Source of the DNA: Caulobacter sp. HMWF025
Lineage (GTDB): Bacteria; Pseudomonadota; Alphaproteobacteria; Caulobacterales; Caulobacteraceae
Direction of reading: 5' to 3'
DNA length: 49,588 nucleotides
Assembly (NCBI RefSeq): GCF_003060965.1
Contig: NZ_QAII01000105.1
Coordinates: 1 to 49,588 of the forward strand
Part shown: in pieces, positions 8,596 through 17,984 of the stretch
Position numbering within the stretch: the stretch's first letter is position 1
Layout: every line of letters starts with the position of its first letter
Notes under the pieces: model-generated
What the model saw: only the letters and a program-made list of their open reading frames with translations
What the model was told of the DNA's origin: nothing
Database searches by the model: none
Translations under genes and position numbers: made by a program

Positions 8596-10863
8596 ATGGA
8601 CGAGCTAGAGGCCATTAAGGTCACCTTCTTTCAGGAATGCGAGGAACTGCTCGCCGACCTCGAAGGCGGGCTCCTGGCCATGCAGGAGGGCGTCGGTGAC
8701 ATCGAGACCGTCAATGCCGTCTTCCGGGCCGTGCATTCGATCAAGGGTGGCGCAGGTGCGTTCGGCCTCGAGCCGCTGGTCCGCTTCGCCCACGTCTTCG
8801 AGACCCTGCTGGATGCCGTCCGGTCGGGCGAGGTTCCCAATACCGTCGATCTGGCCGCGGTCATGCTGCGCGCCTCGGACGTTCTCGCCGACCATGTGAG
8901 CGCCGCGCGAGGCCTTGGTGACGTCGACATGGCTGCGTCTGCAGCGATGGCTGACGAGCTGAAGGCCTGGACCGATCCTTCGGCCGCGCCCCCGCCTGCG
9001 GCCGTGGCAGCAGAGACGGTCGACGCCCCGCCGCCGGCGCCTGTCGCTGCGGACCCCGACGCCCTGGATGATGATGACCTGGGCTTTGACTTCCAGCCCA
9101 TGACGATCTCGATCGACGCCCAAGCGGCCGATGCCGAGCTGATCCCGACCAATGTCTGGACGGTTTCGATCCGTCCCAAGTCCGACCTCTATCGCAAGGC
9201 CAACGAAACGGCCCTGCTGCTGCGGGAGCTGAGCCGCCTGGGTCCGATCGTTGCGACGATGGACGACAGCGCCCTCCCGACCCTGGAGTTTCTCGACGCC
9301 GAAGCCGCCTATGTCACCTGGAGCGTCCGCGTCGAGACCGACGACGGCGAAGAGGCGATCCGTGAAGTCTTCGAATTTGTCGACGGTGACTGCGAGCTCG
9401 ATATCGTTCGCGGTGAAGCGCCCGTAGAGGCTGCTCTCGCAAACCTGCTCAGCGCCATTGAACCGCCTGCCCCGCAAGCGGCCGTGCAGGCGGCGCCGGA
9501 ACCGGTCGCCGAGCCGGCACCTGTCGCTTCTGCACCCGAGCCCGTCGCCGAGGCCCCGCCGCCGGTCGTAGCCGCGGCCCCGGCCGCCGTGGCGGCGGCA
9601 CCGGCTGCGGCCGCGCCGGCCAAGGTCACCCAGGCCGATGTGCCCGGTCCCGGCCAGTCGGTGATCCGCGTCGATCCCGAACGTATTGACCGCCTGATCG
9701 ATCTGGTCGGAGAGCTGGTCATCAACCAGGCCATGCTGGCGCAGCGCGTCGGTGAATACGGTATCGCCCCGTCCTCGAACCTGGCCATGGGTCTGGATGA
9801 GCTGGAACAGCTCACCCGCGAGATCCAGGACAGCGTGATGGCCATCCGCGCCCAGCCGGTGAAGTCGGTGTTCCAGCGGATGCCACGTCTGGTCCGCGAA
9901 GTCGCCAACATGACGGGCAAGCAGGCCCGCCTGGTGATGGACGGTGAAAACACCGAGGTCGACAAGACCGTCATCGAGCGTCTGTCCGACCCGATCACCC
10001 ACATGCTGCGCAATGCAATCGACCACGGGCTGGAAAGCCCGGAGGAACGTCGCGCAGCGGGCAAGAATCCGGAAGGCGTCGTGCGCCTGGCCGCCCTGCA
10101 CCGCAGCGGCCGGATCGTCATCGAGGTCCAGGACGACGGCAAGGGCATCAACCGCGAGCGCGTCTTCTCAATCGCAGTAAAGAAGGGCCTGATTTCTCCG
10201 GACGTTCAGCTGACCGACGAAGAAATCGACAACCTGATCTTCCTGCCGGGCTTCTCGACGGCCGACAAAATCTCGGACGTGTCGGGCCGTGGCGTCGGCA
10301 TGGACGTGGTCAAGCGCAGCGTTCAGGCGCTCGGTGGCCGCATCTCGATCACCTCGCGTCCGGGCCTGGGCTCGACCTTCACGCTCAGCCTGCCCCTGAC
10401 CCTGGCCGTCCTTGACGGCATGGTGGTCGACGTGGCCGGCGAGACCCTGGTCGTGCCGTTGGCCGCCATCGTCGAAAGCCTGCGCCCGAAGGCCGAAGAG
10501 GTTCGCCCCCTGGGGCCGGTGGGTTCGGTCCTGGCCGTACGCGACAGCTTCGTGCCGCTCATCGACGTGGGCCTGGCCCTGGGCTACCGCAACACCTCGC
10601 CGTCACCGACCGAGGGGGTCGTTCTCCTGGTCGAGGGCGAAGACGGCTCACGCGCCGCGCTGGTGGCCGATGCCATCCACGGCCAGCGTCAGGTCGTCAT
10701 CAAGTCGCTGGAGCAGAACTATCAGCAGGTCGAGGGCGTTGCCGCGGCGACGATCCTGGGCGATGGCCGCGTGGCCCTCATCCTGGATGTCGATGCGGTC
10801 ATCAACCTTCGCCGGCGCGAATCGCCCCGGCCGACCGAACCTTCGTTGATCGCGGCGGAGTAA
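8596..10863 (+). CDS. cheA: chemotaxis histidine kinase CheA
   Basis: This 755-residue kinase has the canonical order. The Hpt domain is at about 1-110 with phospho-His H47 in AVHSIKGGAGAFGLE. A divergent P2-like response-regulator docking region is at about 185-280 and a long Ala/Pro linker at about 285-345. The dimerisation helices start near 350. The HATPase has the N box HMLRNAIDHGLE, the G1 box DDGKGINRER and the G2 box GRGVGMDVVKRSV. A CheW-like P5 domain covers about 615-745. It phosphorylates the CheY proteins and CheB under receptor control. AAGGAACTACGGGA precedes the ATG. cheW starts 3 bp after its stop. Confidence 0.97.
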   Translation: MDELEAIKVTFFQECEELLADLEGGLLAMQEGVGDIETVNAVFRAVHSIKGGAGAFGLEPLVRFAHVFETLLDAVRSGEVPNTVDLAAVMLRASDVLADHVSAARGLGDVDMAASAAMADELKAWTDPSAAPPPAAVAAETVDAPPPAPVAADPDALDDDDLGFDFQPMTISIDAQAADAELIPTNVWTVSIRPKSDLYRKANETALLLRELSRLGPIVATMDDSALPTLEFLDAEAAYVTWSVRVETDDGEEAIREVFEFVDGDCELDIVRGEAPVEAALANLLSAIEPPAPQAAVQAAPEPVAEPAPVASAPEPVAEAPPPVVAAAPAAVAAAPAAAAPAKVTQADVPGPGQSVIRVDPERIDRLIDLVGELVINQAMLAQRVGEYGIAPSSNLAMGLDELEQLTREIQDSVMAIRAQPVKSVFQRMPRLVREVANMTGKQARLVMDGENTEVDKTVIERLSDPITHMLRNAIDHGLESPEERRAAGKNPEGVVRLAALHRSGRIVIEVQDDGKGINRERVFSIAVKKGLISPDVQLTDEEIDNLIFLPGFSTADKISDVSGRGVGMDVVKRSVQALGGRISITSRPGLGSTFTLSLPLTLAVLDGMVVDVAGETLVVPLAAIVESLRPKAEEVRPLGPVGSVLAVRDSFVPLIDVGLALGYRNTSPSPTEGVVLLVEGEDGSRAALVADAIHGQRQVVIKSLEQNYQQVEGVAAATILGDGRVALILDVDAVINLRRRESPRPTEPSLIAAE

Positions 10864-10866
10864 GTC

Positions 10867-11334
10867 ATGTCTGACCCAATCCACGTCGCCAGTACTGAAC
10901 GCCGGGAGCTCATCTCGTTCCGTGTCGGCCAACAGGAGTACTGCGTGAACATCATGGCGGTTCGCGAAATCCGGGGCTGGAGCCCCGCGACCTCGCTGCC
11001 GCAATCGCCCGGCTACATGCGGGGCGTGATCAATCTGCGGGGCGCTGTGCTGCCGATCATGGACCTGGCCGCCCGGCTGGGCATGCCGATGGTCGAGCCC
11101 AATGTCCGTAGCGTCATTATCGTCGTTCAGGCCGGTGACCGCATGGTCGGCCTGCTCGTCGATGCCGTGTCCGACATCCTGTCGATCACCGATGATCTGG
11201 TTCAACCCACGCCCGACGTGGCCTGCGACTCCGTTCGCAGCTTCGTTCGGGGCATCATTTCAATTGAAGGCCGCATGATCAGCGAAGTTTCGCTCGACCG
11301 CATCCTCCCAGAACGAGAGGCCATGGCCGCCTGA
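10867..11334 (+). CDS. cheW: chemotaxis coupling protein CheW
   Basis: This 155-residue protein is a single CheW domain: [22 protein letters not shown] at the N-terminus, then [18 protein letters not shown], the canonical receptor-kinase coupling motif. It bridges McpA/McpB to the P5 domain of CheA in the array. The gene starts 3 bp after cheA and its stop overlaps the cheR start by one base (TGATG). Confidence 0.97.
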   Translation: MSDPIHVASTERRELISFRVGQQEYCVNIMAVREIRGWSPATSLPQSPGYMRGVINLRGAVLPIMDLAARLGMPMVEPNVRSVIIVVQAGDRMVGLLVDAVSDILSITDDLVQPTPDVACDSVRSFVRGIISIEGRMISEVSLDRILPEREAMAA

Positions 11335-12212
11335 TGTCATCAGCAGCATTCTCAGAGCGCCGCGAGGCCCTGGTCGATGGCGAGTTCGCCTTCACGACCC
11401 AGGACTTCAAGAAGATTGCGCAACTCCTCTATGCCCAGGCGGGCATCAGCCTGCCTGACAGCAAGGCGACCCTGGTCTACTCGCGGCTGGCCAAACGTTT
11501 GCGCTCCCTCGGGATGAAGACGTTCACCGAGTACTGCAACTTTGTGGCCCTGGAGAGCAGCGTCGACGAGCAGCAGGAAATGTTGCGCGCCCTGACGACG
11601 AATGTGACGCGCTTCTTCCGCGAGCCCCACCATTTCGACGATCTACGCGCCAATATTCTGGAGCCGATGGCCGACAAGGTCCGCGCCGGCGGCCGCCTGC
11701 GCCTCTGGTCGGCCGCCAGTTCGTCCGGCCAGGAGCCCTATTCGATGGCCTTCACGGTCCTGTCGGTTTGGCCGAACGCCGCCGATCTGGACATTCGGAT
11801 CCTGGGCACCGACATCGACACCAACGTGCTCGCGACCGGCCGCGCCGCCGTCTATGACGAAAGCCTTCTGGAAGGCATTCCGCCGGCGGCCCGCAACCAG
11901 TATTTCGAGCGTGACGCCAGTGACCGTCGGGCCTTCCGCGTCTGCGAAGCCGCCCGCAGCATGGTGGCCTTCCGCGAACTGAACCTGAACGGCCCCAGCT
12001 GGCCAATGAAGGGTCCGTTCGACGCGATCTTCTGCCGCAACGTCGTGATCTATTTCGACGAACCGACGCAGGAGCGGGTCTGGAACCGCTTTGCCCCGCT
12101 GATCGCGCCCGGCGGCCGCCTCTATGTCGGACACTCCGAGCGCGTAGGCAGCTCGATCACTGCGTTCGAAAGCGCCGGTCTTACAGCTTATCGCAAGGTG
12201 GGAGGACGCTAA
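11334..12212 (+). CDS. cheR: chemoreceptor glutamate methyltransferase CheR
   Basis: This 292-residue SAM-dependent enzyme methylates receptor glutamates. The N-terminal helical domain covers about 1-75. The catalytic domain shows [14 protein letters not shown], the SAM-site region [19 protein letters not shown] (usual GEEPYS, here GQEPYS) and [13 protein letters not shown]. The C-terminal [12 protein letters not shown] is typical. The W-E-E-F tails of both receptors in this window are likely docking sites for it. The gene is coupled by one-base overlaps to cheW and cheB. Confidence 0.96.
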   Translation: MSSAAFSERREALVDGEFAFTTQDFKKIAQLLYAQAGISLPDSKATLVYSRLAKRLRSLGMKTFTEYCNFVALESSVDEQQEMLRALTTNVTRFFREPHHFDDLRANILEPMADKVRAGGRLRLWSAASSSGQEPYSMAFTVLSVWPNAADLDIRILGTDIDTNVLATGRAAVYDESLLEGIPPAARNQYFERDASDRRAFRVCEAARSMVAFRELNLNGPSWPMKGPFDAIFCRNVVIYFDEPTQERVWNRFAPLIAPGGRLYVGHSERVGSSITAFESAGLTAYRKVGGR

Positions 12213-13240
12213 TGGCCAAGATTCGCGTTCTTGTCGTCGACGACTCGGCGACCATGCGTGGCCTGATCACGGCCGCGCTCAATCGTGACCCCGGTATCGA
12301 AGTCGTCGGTGCGGCGGGTGACCCGTTTGAAGCCCGGGGCATGATCAAGGCCCTGAACCCCGACGTCGTGACGCTCGACATCGAGATGCCGAACATGAAC
12401 GGCATCGAGTTCCTCGAGAAGATCATGCGTCTGCGTCCGATGCCGGTGGTCATGGTCTCGACCCTGACCCAGGCCGGCGCGGAGATGACGCTTCGAGCCC
12501 TCGAGCTTGGTGCCATCGATTGTGTCGCCAAGCCTGCGGACGCGCTCGGCACCCAGGATGCCCTGGCCGAGATCGTGGCCAAGGTGAAGATCGCAGCTCG
12601 CGCCTCGGTCCGGACCAAGGCTGATGCTTCTCCTGTCCTGGCCCGCAAGGGCGGCTACATGCCGTCCGGCGATGTTGTCGCCATCGGGTCATCAACGGGC
12701 GGCGTCGAGGCGCTCCTCGCGATCCTGACAATGTTCCCGGAAACCTGCCCGCCGACCGTGATCACCCAGCACATGCCGGCGACCTTTACCGCCAGCTTTG
12801 CAGCAAGGCTCGACCGGGCCAGTGGTGCCAAGGTCCAGGAAGCCTCGGACGGGGCCCTTCTGGAGCCAGGCAAGATCTATGTCGCACCGGGCGGTGCCAC
12901 GCACCTTGAAGTCGTTCGCTCGGCCGGACTGCGCTGCCGTCTGGTCACCGGCGACCCGGTGAGCGGCCATCGCCCGTCGGTGGACGTCCTTTTCGGCTCG
13001 GTGGCCCAGGCGGTCGGTGACAAGGCCGTTGGGGTGATCCTCACCGGGATGGGCCGTGACGGCGCCCAGGGCCTGCTGACGATGCGCAAGGCCGGAGCCA
13101 AGACCCTCGGCCAGGACGAGCAGAGCTGTGTCGTTTACGGCATGCCCCGTTCGGCTTTTGAAATCGGCGCGGTGGAGAAACAGGTTTCCCTGTCCTCCAT
13201 GGGCCAGTCCATTCTCGATCTGGCCTCAGCGAGGCGATGA
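12212..13240 (+). CDS. cheB: CheB protein-glutamate methylesterase/deamidase
   Basis: This 342-residue protein has a receiver domain with D10-D11 and phospho-acceptor D56 in [14 protein letters not shown] linker then leads to the methylesterase domain. The catalytic triad can be placed at S161 ([11 protein letters not shown]), H187 (ITQHMPATF) and D283 ([10 protein letters not shown]), spaced as in E. coli CheB. It removes methyl groups from receptors when phosphorylated by CheA. The ATG overlaps the cheR stop by one base. cheYII begins 4 bp after its stop. Confidence 0.97.
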   Translation: MAKIRVLVVDDSATMRGLITAALNRDPGIEVVGAAGDPFEARGMIKALNPDVVTLDIEMPNMNGIEFLEKIMRLRPMPVVMVSTLTQAGAEMTLRALELGAIDCVAKPADALGTQDALAEIVAKVKIAARASVRTKADASPVLARKGGYMPSGDVVAIGSSTGGVEALLAILTMFPETCPPTVITQHMPATFTASFAARLDRASGAKVQEASDGALLEPGKIYVAPGGATHLEVVRSAGLRCRLVTGDPVSGHRPSVDVLFGSVAQAVGDKAVGVILTGMGRDGAQGLLTMRKAGAKTLGQDEQSCVVYGMPRSAFEIGAVEKQVSLSSMGQSILDLASARR

Positions 13241-13244
13241 ACCC

Positions 13245-13634
13245 ATGCCCCAAGCAAGCTCAATCTCCGTTCTCGTCGTCGATGACCAGCTGACCATGCG
13301 GGCCTTGATCCGCAATGCTCTGCAGCAAATCGGCTTTAAGGATGTCCGCGAGGCGCCCGATGGCGAAGAGGCCCTGAAAAGCCTCCTGGCCAAGCCGGCG
13401 AACCTGGTGATCTCCGACTTCAACATGCCCAAGATGGATGGTCTGGCGCTGCTGCGCGCCGTGCGCTCCCATCCCCCGATCCGGCAGACAGCCTTCGTGA
13501 TGCTCACGGGGCGGGCTGACCGTGAGCTCGTGCAGCGTGCGGTCCAGTTCGGCGTCAACAACTACTGCGTGAAGCCGTTCACCGTTCAGGGCCTCAAGGA
13601 AAAGATCGAACAGGTCTTTGGACAACTGACATGA
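13245..13634 (+). CDS. cheYII: CheY-type response regulator (CheYII)
   Basis: This 129-residue receiver has D13-D14, phospho-acceptor D58 in [13 protein letters not shown], the Thr in FVMLTGRAD and Lys in [18 protein letters not shown]. This C-terminal pattern is the one seen in the classical motor-binding CheY. The frame stays open upstream into cheB, but the ATG at 13245 gives a protein aligned with CheY and starts 4 bp after the cheB stop. Its stop overlaps the cheD ATG (ATGA). Confidence 0.93.
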   Translation: MPQASSISVLVVDDQLTMRALIRNALQQIGFKDVREAPDGEEALKSLLAKPANLVISDFNMPKMDGLALLRAVRSHPPIRQTAFVMLTGRADRELVQRAVQFGVNNYCVKPFTVQGLKEKIEQVFGQLT

Positions 13635-14197
13635 CGACAGGTCTTCCACACGACGACTTTGAACGCTCGGTCAAGGTTCACGTGACCCAGGGCGAGAGCC
13701 ATGTCTCGGCCGATCCCAATGTGGTGATGACCACGGTCCTTGGGTCGTGCATCGCCGCCTGCCTGCGCGACCCCTCGACCGGGATCGGCGGCATGAACCA
13801 CTTCCTGTTGCCGGACTCCGGCGACGGACGACGGGACGGCGACTCGGTTCGCTACGGCGCCTATGCCATGGAACTGCTGATCAACGGCCTTCTGAAGAAG
13901 GGCGCGCGCCGCGAACGCCTCGAAGCCAAGATCTTCGGCGGTGGCAAGCTGTTCGATGGTCTGTCGGACGTCGGGGCCAGCAATGCCGCTTTCGCCGAGC
14001 GGTTCCTGCGCGATGAAGGCATTCCGATCGTTTCGTCGAGCACCGGTGGTGTGTCGGCCCGGCGTGTCGAATTCTGGCCCGCCTCAGGGCGGGTTCGCCA
14101 GCGTCTTGTCGCGGTCGACAACGCACCGCAGGATGTCCGTCGTCCGACCCCCGCCCCGATGCCGGCCGCCAGCAGCGGCGACCTGGAGCTGTTCTGA
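13631..14197 (+). CDS. cheD: chemoreceptor glutamine deamidase CheD
   Basis: This 188-residue enzyme deamidates receptor glutamines. The catalytic Cys C40 ([12 protein letters not shown]) and His H57 (GMNHFLLP) are 17 residues apart, as in the Thermotoga enzyme (C27, H44). [19 protein letters not shown] and AKIFGGG are further family motifs. The C-terminal 25 residues or so are proline-rich and end DLELF. The start overlaps cheYII (ATGA). Confidence 0.96.
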   Translation: MTTGLPHDDFERSVKVHVTQGESHVSADPNVVMTTVLGSCIAACLRDPSTGIGGMNHFLLPDSGDGRRDGDSVRYGAYAMELLINGLLKKGARRERLEAKIFGGGKLFDGLSDVGASNAAFAERFLRDEGIPIVSSSTGGVSARRVEFWPASGRVRQRLVAVDNAPQDVRRPTPAPMPAASSGDLELF

Positions 14198-14202
14198 ACC
14201 GA

Positions 14203-14589
14203 ATGACCGCGCAACCGCAAGCGAATGCCCTGACCGACCTGCCGGAGAATCTCCTCCCGGTTGGCGAGCTCTCGCGCCGGTTGGCGGCCGAACTGATGTC
14301 GGCTGCCGCAGTCTGCCGCGATTGCGAGCATATCGCGGGCGATCTGGCCAATGGCGGCGCGGCGCTCGAGAGCATCACCCGCCTTCAGGCGCTTGATGAG
14401 CTGAGCCAGCGACTGCATGGCCTGTCCGATGTTCTGCAGCGGATCGGACAACATGCGTCCGGCGAGTGGAGCCTGTCCATCGAACCCCTTCTCGAAGGTC
14501 TCGGCCTGGCGGATTTGGTGGTGCGCCTGCGCGCCGCCGAGGACGGCGCAGACTGGGATGTCGAGGCGGGCGAACTCGACTTCTTTTAG
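14203..14589 (+). CDS. cheU: CheU, small che-operon protein of unknown function
   Basis: This 128-residue cytoplasmic protein is predicted mostly helical (SRRLAAELMSAAAVCRDCEHI, then LQALDELSQRLHGLSDVLQRI) and ends in an acidic tail, GELDFF. It has no domain I can name. The call rests on position: the gene between cheD and cheYIII in C. crescentus is called cheU. The acidic terminal Asp-Phe-Phe peptide could be a docking tail, which is inference. It starts 5 bp after cheD and stops 9 bp before cheYIII. Confidence 0.75.
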   Translation: MTAQPQANALTDLPENLLPVGELSRRLAAELMSAAAVCRDCEHIAGDLANGGAALESITRLQALDELSQRLHGLSDVLQRIGQHASGEWSLSIEPLLEGLGLADLVVRLRAAEDGADWDVEAGELDFF

Positions 14590-14598
14590 GGCGTAGCG

Positions 14599-15204
14599 AT
14601 GGGCGACGTCCTCCAGCCTTCAACCCGGATCAATCTGGAGAAGGCCGTCGTGCTGGTGCTCGACGACAATGGTGCATCACTCGACATTCTGTCCCAGGTC
14701 GTCTCCGGCTTCGGCGTCAAGCAGCTGTATCGTGCCGAGTCCGTGAAGGACGCCCAGGCACTGGTGAAGACCAAAACCTTCGATCTGGTCATCAGCGACG
14801 TGCAGATGCCCGAGGTGGACGGTGTCGAGTTCATCCAGTGGCTGCGCCGCGAGGCGAGCGAACCCAACCGCTATATTCCGGTGATCCTGGTAACGGGCCA
14901 TACCCGCAAACCGGACGTGCTCCGGATTCGCGACGCCGGAGCCAATTTCACGGTCGCCAAGCCGATCACACCCAAGGTGCTTCTCGAACGGATCTATTGG
15001 GTGGCTCGCGAAGAACGAGCCTTTATCGAATGCCCGACCTTTGTCGGCCCTGACCGGCGCTTCAAGCATGAAGGGCCGCCTCCGGGGACGGACGGCCGCC
15101 GACGCGACGACCTGCCCGCAGAGGTCGGCGATGCGCAGGAACCGAACATGTCGCAGGAAGAAATCAACAATCTCATGCGACCTGCGAAGGTGCAGGTCTC
15201 GTGA
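14599..15204 (+). CDS. cheYIII: CheY-like receiver with C-terminal FliM-like peptide (CheYIII)
   Basis: This 201-residue protein has an N-terminal receiver (about 15-140) with D22-D23, phospho-acceptor D67 in LVISDVQMPEVDG, the Thr in LVTGHT and Lys in VAKPITPK. It then has a 60-residue tail. The tail holds GPDRRF and GRRRDD, an Arg-rich segment common in alphaproteobacterial CheY-like proteins. It ends MSQEEINNLMRPAKVQVS, which resembles the FliM N-terminal peptide (LSQ.EID.LL) that binds phosphorylated CheY. The tail could compete with FliM for CheY-P or self-dock; this is inference. It starts 9 bp after cheU with a weak Shine-Dalgarno. Confidence 0.85.
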   Translation: MGDVLQPSTRINLEKAVVLVLDDNGASLDILSQVVSGFGVKQLYRAESVKDAQALVKTKTFDLVISDVQMPEVDGVEFIQWLRREASEPNRYIPVILVTGHTRKPDVLRIRDAGANFTVAKPITPKVLLERIYWVAREERAFIECPTFVGPDRRFKHEGPPPGTDGRRRDDLPAEVGDAQEPNMSQEEINNLMRPAKVQVS

Positions 15205-15226
15205 TGCCCGTGAAGGTGAACTCCTG

Positions 15227-15694
15227 ATGTCCGTCCGCAAGTTTCATCCGGCCAACCGTCTCGGGGCCATGATCAAGCAGAAGGGCGGTATGCTGGTTCA
15301 GAACGCCATCGCCGCCGCCGAGGCCGGCGTGGAGAGTTTGCGGGAGGCTTCCCTGAAGTCGCTCGATGACACCCTGACAGAAATGGAAGCGCGCTTCGGT
15401 CCCAAGGCCGATCGCTCTGACGCGGCCTTCGAGGATCTCTACGCGCTGTGCCTGCGGATCGTGGACGTTGCCGGCTTTGCGTCCGAGACCGGGGTCGACA
15501 AGGCAATCATGTCATTCTGCAATCTCGTCGACAATTGCGCCGAGGCCGGAACCTGGCGCTGGGACTCGGTCGACGTCCACCTCGATGCACTGCGGCTGCT
15601 GCGGTCCGTCGGGGCGCAGTTGCCGCCGGCCGACCGGGCAAACATGCTTGAAGGCCTCTACAGAGTCAGCGGGTTCCGGCCCGGCGAGTCCTGA
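15227..15694 (+). CDS. cheE: CheE, last gene of the che operon, unknown function
   Basis: This 155-residue protein is soluble and apparently all-helical: IKQKGGMLVQNAIAAAEAGV, then EDLYALCLRIVDVAG and HLDALRLL. The ATG at 15227 follows GAAGGTGA, and the frame remains open upstream across cheYIII without coding sense. The name follows its position at the end of the C. crescentus operon. I recognise no catalytic motif. A helical bundle suggests a protein-protein interaction role in CheY-P or kinase control, which is inference only. Confidence 0.75.
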   Translation: MSVRKFHPANRLGAMIKQKGGMLVQNAIAAAEAGVESLREASLKSLDDTLTEMEARFGPKADRSDAAFEDLYALCLRIVDVAGFASETGVDKAIMSFCNLVDNCAEAGTWRWDSVDVHLDALRLLRSVGAQLPPADRANMLEGLYRVSGFRPGES

Positions 15695-15719
15695 TAACTA
15701 CTGGACTATCCGGTCGCGT

Positions 15720-15736
15720 CCGGGGTCCTTGCCCGG
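15720..15736 (+). terminator. weak hairpin between convergent cheE and nagA
   Basis: CCGGG and CCCGG flank GTCCTTG in the 55-bp gap between two convergent operons. No T run follows, so only position supports a terminator role. Confidence 0.25.
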
Positions 15737-15749
15737 CCGCAGCCCCTGG

Positions 15750-16892
15750 CTAACGCCCGGACGAGACGCCGCCAATCCAGGTTTCCCGAACCTGCAGGTC
15801 CTCGTCGAGCAGAACGAGATCGGCCGCCTGACCGACACTGATCTGTCCCCGCTGATCTGTCAGACCCAGAAACGCAGCGGGCGCCGCCGAGGCCATTTGA
15901 ACGGCGGCCGCCAGTGAAAGGCCAATCATGGCCATCGCATTGCGAACCGCACTGACCATGTCGAGGTCCGAGCCGGCGAGGGTGCCGTGCTGATCGACGC
16001 AGACCCCGTCGACAACGTGGATCTGTCGGCCCTGCAAGGTGAAGGTCTTTTCGGTCATGCCTACGGTCGGCATCGCGTCAGTGACCAGCATGAAGCGATC
16101 CTGGGGGCGGGTCCGCAGGGCGATCCTTAGCACGGCCGGATCCACGTGACGGCCGTCGACGATGAGGCCGCACCAGGCGTCCTGATCCTCAAGGGCTGCG
16201 CCCACGACCCCGGGAGCCCGGCTGGTCAGGGGCGACATGGCGTTGAACAGATGCGTAAAGCCGGTCAGGCCGGCGTCAAGCGCATCACGAACCGTCGGGT
16301 ATGTCGCGTTTGTGTGGCCGGCAGCGATCCGCACACCGGCCTGGCTCAGTCGCCGGATCATCTCGGGTGTGGTGGTTTCTGGCGCGAGGGTGACCAGCGT
16401 GCAGCCGGTCCTCAGGGAGGCCAGCAGCTCGAAGGCGGCTTCATCGATGACCCTGAACTTGCCCGCGTCGTGGATGCCCTTGCGCTGGACATTCAGGAAG
16501 GGGCCTTCGATGTGCACACCCAGCACACCGGGAACGCCGGCAGCCATGGCCGCTTCGGTCGCCCGCATGGCCTGGTCGACAACCGACAGATCATCGCTGA
16601 TCAGGGTCGGCAGGAAGCCGGTCGTGCCGAATGCCCGGTGGGCCCGGCCGATGGTGGCAATTGTCTCCACAGTCGGGGCGTCATTGAACAGAACACCGCC
16701 ACCGCCATTGACCTGGGTGTCGATGAAGCCCGGCACCAGGGTGCCGCCCTCGAGGTCAACCAGCGCGGCACCCGAAGGGGCGTCTTGACGCTCCAGGATC
16801 GCTGCGATCCTCCCGCCCCTGATCACCAGACCCTTGCCGTCGAGGACGCCGTCCGCCGTCAGGATGCGGCCATTTACGAGTACAGCCTGCAT
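15750..16892 (-). CDS. nagA: N-acetylglucosamine-6-phosphate deacetylase
   Basis: This 380-residue amidohydrolase removes acetate from GlcNAc-6-P in the cytoplasm. Metal and substrate motifs are in order: GFIDTQVNGGGG, VHIEGPFLN (metal Glu), AAGHTNATY and THLFNAMSPL (metal His), LVTDAMP (catalytic Asp) and LAGSDLDM. The length is standard. Its ATG at 16892 overlaps the stop of the upstream deaminase by one base, so the two are translationally coupled. It takes the product of the PTS encoded from 24.2 to 28.5 kb. Confidence 0.96.
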   Translation of the reverse strand: MQAVLVNGRILTADGVLDGKGLVIRGGRIAAILERQDAPSGAALVDLEGGTLVPGFIDTQVNGGGGVLFNDAPTVETIATIGRAHRAFGTTGFLPTLISDDLSVVDQAMRATEAAMAAGVPGVLGVHIEGPFLNVQRKGIHDAGKFRVIDEAAFELLASLRTGCTLVTLAPETTTPEMIRRLSQAGVRIAAGHTNATYPTVRDALDAGLTGFTHLFNAMSPLTSRAPGVVGAALEDQDAWCGLIVDGRHVDPAVLRIALRTRPQDRFMLVTDAMPTVGMTEKTFTLQGRQIHVVDGVCVDQHGTLAGSDLDMVSAVRNAMAMIGLSLAAAVQMASAAPAAFLGLTDQRGQISVGQAADLVLLDEDLQVRETWIGGVSSGR

Positions 16893-17971
16893 CAGACGGT
16901 TTCTGTCACCTTGTTGAGGTGTGGGGGGCAGTCGGGATCATAGCCGCGCGCAACGGAAAGCGCATTGGCCATGCGATAAAAGCTCTGGATCATCAAGAGG
17001 GGCTCCAGAACGGGATGGGCCGCCAGGGCGGGCAGGGTCGAACCCGTAGTCTGGCCTGCCTGGACAAGCATGACATCCGCATCCCTGGCCGAGAGGCCGC
17101 TGGCCATGGCGTCGACGCTCTCGCGGCTCTCGTCGTTCTGGGCGAAGACCAGGACCGGAAAACCGGCCGTTACCAGGGCCATCGGACCGTGCAGGACTTC
17201 TGCAGCGCTGAAGGCCTCGGCATGGAGCCCGCAGGTCTCCTTGAATTTCAGGGCAGCCTCCTGGGCAACGCCAAAGCCCACGCCACGACCGAGCACATAG
17301 AGATTGTGTGCTGATTGGAGGCGTTCCACTGCCGGTGACCAGTCGAGCGACCAGGCGTCCGCAAGTCCGGAGGGCAGGGCGGTCAGGCCCGATCTCAGCT
17401 CTGCGTCCTCAGTCCAGGCTGCCACGAGGTGCACGATGGCCGAGAGCGCGGCGATATAGGACTTGGTCGCGGCCACGCTCAGTTCCGGCCCCGCATGCAG
17501 GGGCAGGACCTCGTCGGCGAGGTCCGCGAGAGGCGAAGTCGTGTCATTGACCAGGGCCACCGTGAAGGCCCCGGCCGCCTTGGCTGCCCGAACCGAAGCC
17601 AGCAGGTCGGGGCTTTTTCCCGACTGCGAGATGGCCAGATAGAGCACCCCGTCCATGGCCTGGGGCGCGGCATAGACCGAGCTGACAGACAGTCCGGCGG
17701 ACGCGGTGAGCACACCGGTCCGGGTTTCGATCAGGTACTTGGCGAAGGTCGCGGCGTGGTCTGAGCTGCCGCGTGCACAGGTGACCACGGCGCGGGGCGG
17801 ATGCGCCCGCAGACGGGCTCCGAGGGTCTCGGCCCGCTCGGCATTCAGGCCGAGTTGGGTGGCGACGACCGCCGAAGCCTGGCCCGCTTCCTGGAACATG
17901 CGGGTCGACTCTGGAGCCTTTGCGCCCGCGGCAGCGGGGGTCTTGGGTCGGGTCAAGGTGGTCGCCTCCAA
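16892..17971 (-). CDS. nagB: SIS-domain glucosamine-6-phosphate deaminase (NagB-II type)
   Basis: This protein of about 359 residues has two sugar-isomerase (SIS) domains, with the first phosphosugar loop at CARGSSDHAATFAKYLIE and AISQSGKSPDLLASVR. It ends near VARGYDPDCPPHLNKVTETV. It resembles the glutamine-independent half of GlmS. Such NagB-II/AgaS-type enzymes convert GlcN-6-P to fructose-6-P plus ammonia and replace classical NagB in Caulobacter and Shewanella nag clusters. The start is not ATG. TTG at 17971 has AGGAAA upstream, TTG at 17956 has GGAGG upstream, and an internal ATG lies at codon 24. I give the longest. The gene sits 13 bp after nagR. Confidence 0.9.
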   Translation of the reverse strand: MEATTLTRPKTPAAAGAKAPESTRMFQEAGQASAVVATQLGLNAERAETLGARLRAHPPRAVVTCARGSSDHAATFAKYLIETRTGVLTASAGLSVSSVYAAPQAMDGVLYLAISQSGKSPDLLASVRAAKAAGAFTVALVNDTTSPLADLADEVLPLHAGPELSVAATKSYIAALSAIVHLVAAWTEDAELRSGLTALPSGLADAWSLDWSPAVERLQSAHNLYVLGRGVGFGVAQEAALKFKETCGLHAEAFSAAEVLHGPMALVTAGFPVLVFAQNDESRESVDAMASGLSARDADVMLVQAGQTTGSTLPALAAHPVLEPLLMIQSFYRMANALSVARGYDPDCPPHLNKVTETV

Positions 17972-17984
17972 AGTCCGGTTTCCT

